Source: Kiritimatiellaceae bacterium
Lineage (GTDB): Bacteria > Verrucomicrobiota > Kiritimatiellia > Kiritimatiellales > Pontiellaceae
Assembly (NCBI GenBank): GCA_002691095.1
Contig: NZGU01000024.1
Span: forward strand, 1 to 9,943
Length of the DNA: 9,943 bases
Direction: 5' to 3'
The translations under genes were made by a program, and so were the position numbers. This document shows positions 5,279 to 9,943 of the stretch, piece after piece. Below the pieces are notes generated by a model. That model was given only the letters and a program-made list of their open reading frames with translations. It was not told where the DNA came from and did not search any database. Within the stretch, counting starts at the first letter, position 1; the number at the start of each line of letters is the position of its first letter.

Positions 5279-7351
5279 ATGGTGAGAATAGGAATTGGTT
5301 TAATGAGCGTGTTGCTTTCTGCAACCGCAGTAGTGGCGCAAACATACAATAGTGATGTGTTCACACTCTTAGAGAATGCTGGGCAGCAGAACGCTGAGTC
5401 GGCAGAACAGGCTGTCGAAACAGCCGCAGCCGAGGTGGTTGCTCAAGCCCAGGAAGTTAGCTTGCTTGAAAAGGGTGTGGCCCTATATCGAGCGGATGAG
5501 CTGGCTAAAGCAGAGAACGTTTTTGAAGCGGTGTTAGTGGAAGATCCATACAACCGGACGGCGATGACGTATTTGCAGCGCATTGCCTCTAAGCTGGCTT
5601 CGATTAGCCAGACAAAACAGAGTGCAGATCGTGCGATGGCGCTGGCGGAAGTGGAACGGACTTGGAATCAGGAGCCGCGCAGTTATGGTTTGAATCTGGA
5701 TGAAGATCAAGGAGCTGAAAAGTCAGAAAATGAGTTGGCGATTGAGGCGATGACCCAGCGGGTTGAAGCGATTCAGATTCCCAGCTTGGATTTTCGCGAT
5801 GCGGACATTCGCGATGTGGTAATTTTCCTGACAGAAACATGCCTTCGTCAGGATGCAGAGGGCATCAATATTCTCACCTTGGGAATGGAGAATGCGATCA
5901 GTGGCGGGATTACTATCTCGATTCGTGATTTGAGCCTGGTTGAGGCATTGCAGTACATCACGGAGATGGCGTCTCTGAAATTTGAGATACAAGAGAATGC
6001 AATTGCGATTATGCCTGTTGGTTATGTGGCACCAAGTGATCTACAGTTGATCTCATACGATGTGATTCCTGAAGTGGGAGCGGAGCTGGAAAACATGTCA
6101 GGTGACTCGGGCGGTGGAATTGATGATCTGTTTGGCGACTCTTCGACCACCAGCGCAGGTGGCCCCATTGATGTGGTTGGCTTTTTCTCTATTGTTGAGT
6201 GGCCGGAAGGTTCATCGGCGGTCTATCAGCCTAATTTCCATAAGTTATTCGTGAAAAACACACCGAAGAATTTGGGACAGGTTGAAGATATTCTCTATGA
6301 CCTGAAGGAAGAAGCCATTAAACGCCGCGCACAGCAGGTTGAGATTGAATCCAAGTTTGTGGAATACAACGAGGGTGCATTGGAAGAGCTAGGCTTTGAC
6401 TGGACGCTCGATAACGATGGTAGTGAGTTTGCTGATTTTCAGTTGAAGGACGGCACTTATTTTACACGGGGGAGCTCGTATCCGGCCAGTTCAGGCGTCG
6501 TGGGTGCTGATGGTACTCAAGTGTTCAACGGTCGTTCAACGGGTGCTAAGACGATTAATAATGGACAGAGCTTGTTTGGCTCTGGATTACGGGACAACTC
6601 AACGGCGTTTGATACAGCGGCTCAGTCAGGCTTACTAGGCCTGATGGGAGGAGCCCCGGCGACAATGGTGTTCAGCAATAACAACGAATTGCCCCTCGAC
6701 CTCGCGATTACGGCGATGGAGCAAGAAGGAACAGCGGATGTTCTCTCAGCGCCTAAAGTAACCACAAAAAGTGGTAACGAAGCACTCATTCGGGTGGTAG
6801 AAGTTCACCGCTATCCGCAGGATTATGACGTTGAAACCGGCCAGCGTACGGCGCCGGTTGTTAAGCCGCAGGATTGGGAAGAGTATGACCTGGGTGTGGT
6901 GCTAAAAGTGACTCCGGTAGTGGATGTGGAGAGCAACACGATCGATCTGGACTTGCAGCCTGAAATTACAAAGTTCTTGGGATACGATGATTATCTGGTG
7001 GGTATCAACGCATACGAATCAGGTGGTAACAATGTGTCTCAGTTGTTTGGTAACTCGGAGCAGTTGATTGCCAGAATGCCTTATTTTGAAAAGCGTAGCA
7101 TTCAGACGCAGGTTACCATCTCGGATGGTAGCACGGTCGTAATGGGTGGATTGGTTGATGAGCGGACTGAAACGTTCCGTGATCAGGTGCCATTCCTGGG
7201 TGATATTCCTTACTTTGGTCGATTCTTCCGTTCGGAAGGTTCTCGGAACCAGAAGAAGAATTTGGTTATTACAGTGAAAGCAACGCAGGTTGATGATCGG
7301 GGTATGACGCGCGAAGAGCGTGAGTTGGAGCGTGCCAGCGCTTCCCGATAA
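5279..7351 (+). CDS. Outer-membrane secretin, type IV pilus / type II secretion family
   Basis: Secretins form gated outer-membrane rings for type IV pili, type II secretion or related machines. The 690-residue product starts with a signal peptide (MVRIGIGLMSVLLSATAVVA, likely cut after A20). A Gln/Ala/Glu-rich region and a TPR-like helical stretch follow (about 60-110). A short secretin N-domain lies at about 165-250 (LDFRDADIRDVVIFL). After a Gly/Asp/Ser linker (about 274-296) comes a second N-domain (about 300-345, LFVKNTPKNLGQVEDILYDL). The secretin core (about 355-668) carries the diagnostic VPFLGDIPYFGRFF (637-650) and NLVITV (661-666). A Gly/Ser/Asn-rich insert (about 396-455) interrupts the start of the core. 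The architecture resembles the Amuc_1098-type pilus secretins of Verrucomicrobiota, from memory. No pilM-, pilN-, pilO- or pilotin-like gene adjoins it, so the exact machine cannot be assigned. It has its own ribosome-binding site and terminator. Confidence 0.93.
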   Translation: MVRIGIGLMSVLLSATAVVAQTYNSDVFTLLENAGQQNAESAEQAVETAAAEVVAQAQEVSLLEKGVALYRADELAKAENVFEAVLVEDPYNRTAMTYLQRIASKLASISQTKQSADRAMALAEVERTWNQEPRSYGLNLDEDQGAEKSENELAIEAMTQRVEAIQIPSLDFRDADIRDVVIFLTETCLRQDAEGINILTLGMENAISGGITISIRDLSLVEALQYITEMASLKFEIQENAIAIMPVGYVAPSDLQLISYDVIPEVGAELENMSGDSGGGIDDLFGDSSTTSAGGPIDVVGFFSIVEWPEGSSAVYQPNFHKLFVKNTPKNLGQVEDILYDLKEEAIKRRAQQVEIESKFVEYNEGALEELGFDWTLDNDGSEFADFQLKDGTYFTRGSSYPASSGVVGADGTQVFNGRSTGAKTINNGQSLFGSGLRDNSTAFDTAAQSGLLGLMGGAPATMVFSNNNELPLDLAITAMEQEGTADVLSAPKVTTKSGNEALIRVVEVHRYPQDYDVETGQRTAPVVKPQDWEEYDLGVVLKVTPVVDVESNTIDLDLQPEITKFLGYDDYLVGINAYESGGNNVSQLFGNSEQLIARMPYFEKRSIQTQVTISDGSTVVMGGLVDERTETFRDQVPFLGDIPYFGRFFRSEGSRNQKKNLVITVKATQVDDRGMTREERELERASASR

Positions 7352-7366
7352 ACATAATTTATGTTT
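7350..7366. repeat. 17-bp AT-rich inverted repeat at the secretin stop codon
   Basis: AAACATAA (7350-7357) and TTATGTTT (7359-7366) are perfect 8-base inverted arms around a single T. The left arm overlaps the secretin TAA. It lies just 5' of the terminator and about 70 bases before the exonuclease start, so it might be an operator, part of the 3' mRNA structure, or chance AT-rich sequence. Confidence 0.4.
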
Positions 7367-7371
7367 GTATG

Positions 7372-7400
7372 AACCCGTTCAGTAATGAGCGGGTTTTTTT
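7372..7400 (+). terminator. Intrinsic terminator after the secretin gene
   Basis: AACCCGTTC (7372-7380) pairs with GAGCGGGTT (7387-7395), nine pairs with one G-T wobble, around a 6-base AGTAAT loop. A run of seven T residues covers 7394-7400. It ends secretin transcription only 34 bases before the exonuclease start, leaving little room for a separate promoter downstream of it. Confidence 0.9.
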
Positions 7401-7422
7401 GTAGGCAGGGATGTGGGTGGTG

Positions 7423-7429
7423 AAGGGAG
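7423..7429 (+). promoter_or_regulatory. Shine-Dalgarno that selects the exonuclease start
   Basis: AAGGGAG lies 5 bases before the ATG at 7435. The alternative in-frame ATG at 7411 directly abuts its only G-rich stretch (CAGGG), with no usable spacing. The protein from 7435 also begins at the usual place for the family, a few residues before the FDLETTG motif. Confidence 0.7.
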
Positions 7430-7434
7430 TGGAA

Positions 7435-8043
7435 ATGGAATTTATTGCCTTTGATTTGGAGACGACGGGAACACAGCCCGGTGCGGATGCTATCGTGGAG
7501 ATTGGTGCCGTGCGGTTTAACGGATCTCGTTCGGTGGAGAGTTTTGGAAAGTTGGTCCATCCGGGGGTACCGATTCCGGCTGAAGCGTCGCGGGTGAACG
7601 GAATTACGGATGAGATGGTGAAAGATGCACCGCGTATTGAAGAGGTGATGAATGCGTTTGCTGACTTTTGTGGCTCGTTGCCGTTGGTTGCTCATAATGC
7701 TTCGTTTGATTATAAATTCTATTTGGCAGACGTGAAGCGGTTGCAGGCACCCGCACCAAAGGGACCCGTTTTGGATACCTTAAGTTTAGCCCGCAAAGTT
7801 TTCCCGGGGCTTGCGAATTATAAATTGTGGACGCTTGTTCGCCATTTCGAGTTTCCAAGTGGAACATTTCACCGGGCGGAAGAGGACAGTACATACTGCG
7901 GGTTATTGTTCGCTAAAATCATCGAAACATTGGAAAAGCGCGGCGAGGCTCTGACGGTTGAAAATTTTTCCAGCTGGATGGGACGAGAGGCGGTATATTT
8001 TCCGCAGTTCAAGCAGGATGAAGATCAGCTGGACTTATTCTGA
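7435..8043 (+). CDS. DEDDh 3'-5' exonuclease, DnaQ/epsilon-like, with C-terminal clamp motif
   Basis: This is a single-domain DnaQ-family exonuclease of 202 residues, which removes nucleotides from DNA 3' ends by two-metal catalysis. Exo I is D7 and E9 (FDLETTG), Exo II is D92 (AHNASFDYKF), and Exo III is H146-x4-D151 (HRAEED), giving the full DEDDh set. The core resembles the proofreading domain of Pol III epsilon or PolC, but the family also includes stand-alone repair and RNA exonucleases, so I give no symbol. The last five residues, QLDLF (198-202), match the bacterial sliding-clamp (DnaN) binding consensus QL-S/D-LF, which supports a DNA-replication or repair role. The start is at 7435, not 7411, because of the Shine-Dalgarno. 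Its end overlaps the HNH gene by 19 bases, tail to tail. No promoter is evident between the preceding terminator and this start. Confidence 0.9.
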   Translation: MEFIAFDLETTGTQPGADAIVEIGAVRFNGSRSVESFGKLVHPGVPIPAEASRVNGITDEMVKDAPRIEEVMNAFADFCGSLPLVAHNASFDYKFYLADVKRLQAPAPKGPVLDTLSLARKVFPGLANYKLWTLVRHFEFPSGTFHRAEEDSTYCGLLFAKIIETLEKRGEALTVENFSSWMGREAVYFPQFKQDEDQLDLF

Positions 8044-8345
8044 TTTTCGTTTTCAAGTTGTTTCATAATCCACTCGGCAGGGGTGAGATATTTTTTCTCG
8101 TTGTTGCATGTTTTACAGGAGGGCACGCAGTTGCCGTGAGTGCTTTTGCCACCTCTGACGACGGGCAGAACATGGTCCATGGTTAATTCGTCGGGTTGGA
8201 AGCTGTTGTGGCAGTAGTGACAAACACCTTTCTGGAGCTGTTGATTCCACCATGAGGAGCGACGTAATTCACGGGCCCGCTCTCGCTCGCGCTTGCAGTG
8301 GGCTTCGTCTTTTTGAATAGGAATCCAATCATCCGCTTCACTCAT
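8025..8345 (-). CDS. Small HNH endonuclease
   Basis: This is a compact HNH-family (ββα-metal) protein of 106 residues from the ATG at 8343-8345. Zinc-type pairs C42-x2-C45 (CHYC) and C77-x2-C80 (CKTC) frame the core. D57-H58 (MDHVLP) supplies the first HNH residues, then RGGKST, N72, and the NNEKKYLTP block after the last Cys pair. A very basic Arg/Glu helix (about 14-32, RERERARELRR) precedes it and could help DNA contact. The frame extends 23 residues further upstream to a GTG at 8414, but those residues are atypical, and MSEADDWIPI is a plausible true start; neither has a clear Shine-Dalgarno. Stand-alone HNH proteins of this kind are common in bacterial chromosomes and mostly uncharacterised. 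There is no intron, terminase, methylase or restriction partner here. It is divergent from msrB and convergent with the exonuclease. Confidence 0.87.
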   Translation of the reverse strand: MSEADDWIPIQKDEAHCKRERERARELRRSSWWNQQLQKGVCHYCHNSFQPDELTMDHVLPVVRGGKSTHGNCVPSCKTCNNEKKYLTPAEWIMKQLENENQNKSS

Positions 8346-8441
8346 GCTGTAAGTAAGCGTGACCGTAAGCAGAACTTCAACAGAATTTTTTAGGGTGTTG
8401 TAAAAATTGAACACGGTAGTTAGGTGTCGGTCTGATGTAGC

Positions 8442-8945
8442 ATGAAAAAAGCACTAATCAGGATATGGTTTATAGGGATAGCGATGATGTTAATAGGCTC
8501 GGGTTGTGTGCCGGAGGCGGATAGTAGGGAAGAGATGAGCGATAAAGTAGTAAAGACAGATGCGGAGTGGCGTGAACAGCTTACACCGGAACAGTATAGA
8601 GTAACCCGTCAGGCGGGCACGGAGCGGGCGTTTACGGGGGAATACTGGAATCATAAAGGGGAGGGGCTGTACGCGTGCGTCTGTTGTGGAGCAAAACTGT
8701 TTCGTTCGGATGCAAAATTTGATTCAGGTTGCGGTTGGCCGAGCTATTTTGAGCCCGTGGCAGCAGGAGGTATAACGGAGAAGCGGGATATATCGCATGG
8801 GATGATTCGAACGGAGGTGCTCTGTTCCCAGTGTGATGCGCACTTGGGACATGTGTTTCCTGATGGCCCGGCCCCTACGGGATTGCGCTACTGTATTAAT
8901 TCGGCGGCGATTGTTTTTACACCGGACGATACGGTTTCTGAGTAA
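8442..8945 (+). CDS. msrB: Peptide-methionine (R)-S-oxide reductase, predicted lipoprotein
   Basis: MsrB reduces methionine-R-sulfoxide in oxidised proteins. The catalytic domain (about residues 38-160) has the zinc pairs C79-x2-C82 (CVCC) and C128-x2-C131 (CSQC). It also has the GCGWPSYF block (96-103) and the nucleophile C151 in RYCINS. C97 in GCGWPS sits where many MsrBs have the resolving Cys. The N-terminus is a lipoprotein signal: basic MKKALIR, a hydrophobic stretch, then LIGSGC with C22 as the lipidated residue. Gly at -3 is tolerated but not the commonest choice. Val at +2, not Asp, suggests outer-membrane sorting by the E. coli rule. So the enzyme is predicted to act in the periplasm, unlike cytoplasmic E. 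coli MsrB. The ATG lacks a clear Shine-Dalgarno. A start at the later Met 32 would remove the signal, but the lipobox argues against it. Confidence 0.94.
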   Translation: MKKALIRIWFIGIAMMLIGSGCVPEADSREEMSDKVVKTDAEWREQLTPEQYRVTRQAGTERAFTGEYWNHKGEGLYACVCCGAKLFRSDAKFDSGCGWPSYFEPVAAGGITEKRDISHGMIRTEVLCSQCDAHLGHVFPDGPAPTGLRYCINSAAIVFTPDDTVSE

Positions 8946-8968
8946 GTGATGATCGGGAGGATGGATGG

Positions 8969-8998
8969 GGTCGCTTGTTTGTAGAGCGGCCTTTTTTT
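8969..8998 (+). terminator. Intrinsic terminator after msrB
   Basis: GGTCGCT (8969-8975) pairs with AGCGGCC (8985-8991), seven pairs with one G-T wobble, around a 9-base loop, followed by seven T residues (8992-8998). It lies in the 74-base gap between the convergent msrB and fabH. No matching A-tract precedes it, so it should work for msrB only; fabH has no evident terminator in this gap. Confidence 0.82.
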
Positions 8999-9019
8999 GT
9001 GGGGCTCAGCGAGCAGTGG

Positions 9020-9943
9020 TTACTGTTTTTCGATGACGGCGGCACCGAAGGTGAAACCGCCTCCGAAAGCGGTGAGGCCCACGCGGTTGCCGCTGGGCAG
9101 ACCGGGCATGAGTTCCGCGAGGGCAATGGGAATGGTGTTGGAAGAGGTGTTGCCATATTTGGCAATGTGGTTGAACATTTTTTCGTTGGGACAGTGGATG
9201 GTTTTACGAATGGCTTCAATGATGCGTTCGTTGGCTTGGTGGGGGACAATGTAGTCGAGCTGGTCGGTGGTAACACCGCGGTGGGTACAGGCTTGATCGA
9301 GCATTTCAATCATTTTACGGACCGCCAGTTTGAAAACGGTGAGGCCTTCCATTTCGATGTGCTCACCGCTGCCGAGGTTGGGAACGTATAAGACTTTGGG
9401 ATCAACACCGGTGGCGGAGAGTACGGGGCGGTTGAGTTTCACGCCAATGGCGCCGGGGCGTTCTTCGCAACAGATGAGAGAGGCGGTCGCGGCATCGCCA
9501 AAGAGGGGGTAGGTTTTCTGGTCGTCTCGGTTGACCATGGGAGAGAGGGTCTCGGCGGTGATGACGATTACTTTTTTGCTGGGGGCATTGCTGATGAAGT
9601 CGAACGCAGATTGGAGGGCGTAGAGATAACCGGAGCAGGCGGCGTTGACATCGTGCGCTTGCATGAGTACTTCGCCTTTTTCGGGACTGAGTTCGTTGAG
9701 AATACGGCAGGCGAGGGAGGGTGTCATGGAGGGGGGAGTGCCGGTGGAGCAGATGAGGGCACCAATTTCGGAGATATCCAGTTGCTCTTGTTCAAGCAGT
9801 TGTCGGGTGGCATTGACGGCGAGGGTGAGAACGTCTTCATCTTCTGCGATCCAGTAGCGGTTTTCAATGCCGGTGCGTTTGCGAATGGCATCGGAGTCCC
9901 ACTCTTCGTGTCCTTGTAGAATCTGTTCGTTGGTGAGGTGGCG
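9020..9943 (-). CDS. fabH: 3-oxoacyl-ACP synthase III, 5' end outside window
   Basis: FabH (KAS III) condenses acetyl-CoA or another acyl-CoA with malonyl-ACP to start type II fatty-acid synthesis in the cytoplasm. The frame ends at TAA (complement of 9020-9022) and stays open to the right edge, giving 307 residues, nearly the full family length (about 320). The visible start, RHLTNEQIL then EEWDSDAIRKRTGIENRYW, matches the conserved N-terminal region. An internal Met at 9725-9727 is not the start, because the 72 codons before it encode normal FabH sequence including CSTGTPPS. The catalytic triad is complete: Cys in VNAACSG (codon 9635-9637), His in VPHQAN (9239-9241) and Asn in YGNTSS (9149-9151). 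The C-terminal FGGGFTFGAA is present. With about 10-20 residues missing, upstream partners such as plsX cannot be seen. Confidence 0.96.
   Translation of the reverse strand, partial: RHLTNEQILQGHEEWDSDAIRKRTGIENRYWIAEDEDVLTLAVNATRQLLEQEQLDISEIGALICSTGTPPSMTPSLACRILNELSPEKGEVLMQAHDVNAACSGYLYALQSAFDFISNAPSKKVIVITAETLSPMVNRDDQKTYPLFGDAATASLICCEERPGAIGVKLNRPVLSATGVDPKVLYVPNLGSGEHIEMEGLTVFKLAVRKMIEMLDQACTHRGVTTDQLDYIVPHQANERIIEAIRKTIHCPNEKMFNHIAKYGNTSSNTIPIALAELMPGLPSGNRVGLTAFGGGFTFGAAVIEKQ

Noticed and set aside
7350..7366. AT-rich palindrome considered as an NrdR box
   Set aside because: It lacks the C-W-A-T-A-T-A-T-W-G core of known NrdR boxes, and no ribonucleotide reductase gene follows.
7210..7695. 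Minus-strand open frame across the secretin-exonuclease boundary
   Set aside because: It runs through a terminator and two real genes, with no recognisable protein pattern.
8412..8414. GTG as the start of the HNH protein
   Set aside because: The extra 23 residues are low in charge and atypical, with no Shine-Dalgarno; the ATG at 8343-8345 gives a more plausible N-terminus, although this is not certain.
8346..8441. Divergent gap between HNH and msrB, with GTAAGC occurring twice (8351-8370 area)
   Set aside because: The repeats are short and irregular, and no convincing -35/-10 pair could be set for either gene.
8975..9391. Plus-strand open frame opposite fabH, Gly/Val/Phe-rich
   Set aside because: It is the complement of conserved fabH codons, and its start lies within the msrB terminator hairpin.
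9725..9727. Internal Met as the fabH start
   Set aside because: The minus-strand frame continues for 72 more codons to the right edge and encodes conserved FabH N-terminal sequence (RTGIENRYW).

Overview
The window looks like ordinary chromosome from a Gram-negative bacterium. It carries apolipoprotein N-acyltransferase, an outer-membrane secretin and a lipoprotein-type MsrB. A Verrucomicrobiota/Kiritimatiellota (PVC-group) origin is my best guess. It rests on the lysine/alanine/proline histone-H1-like protein and on a secretin resembling the Amuc_1098 family of Akkermansia-type type IV pili. This is inference from remembered families, not a search result.

Layout. (1) 1-410 is the 3' part of a histone-H1-like repeat protein, open at the left edge and closed by a strong intrinsic terminator (436-465). 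(2) 525-5149 is a tight plus-strand gene cluster: nrdR, an unrecognised 224-residue protein, lnt, prfB and trpC. Three of the four junctions are 4-base stop/start overlaps (GTGA or ATGA); lnt and prfB are 65 bases apart. (3) 5150-5278 is the largest gap between genes and holds a possible promoter and a clear ribosome-binding site. (4) 5279-7351 is a single secretin gene with its own terminator (7372-7400). (5) 7435-8043 is a DEDDh 3'-5' exonuclease ending in a sliding-clamp-type QLDLF motif. It overlaps tail-to-tail with a small minus-strand HNH endonuclease (8025-8345). (6) 8442-8945 is a predicted lipoprotein methionine sulfoxide reductase B with a terminator. (7) 9020-9943 is fabH on the minus strand, running off the right edge; its frame continues upstream past the first internal ATG.

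How the genes relate. The cluster mixes dNTP-supply control (NrdR), envelope lipoprotein maturation (Lnt), translation termination (RF2) and tryptophan synthesis (TrpC). Lnt and the lipoprotein-type MsrB share the lipoprotein pathway, and the secretin is also an envelope protein. The exonuclease and HNH protein are DNA-processing enzymes. The plus strand is G- and T-rich over both plus- and minus-strand genes in the parts I inspected. This suggests replication-strand skew with plus as the leading strand, though the secretin gene is visibly less skewed.

I found no tRNA, rRNA, insertion sequence, CRISPR array, phage gene or recognisable defence system, and no convincing new multi-gene system. 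The least explained item is the conserved-looking but unrecognised protein between nrdR and lnt.
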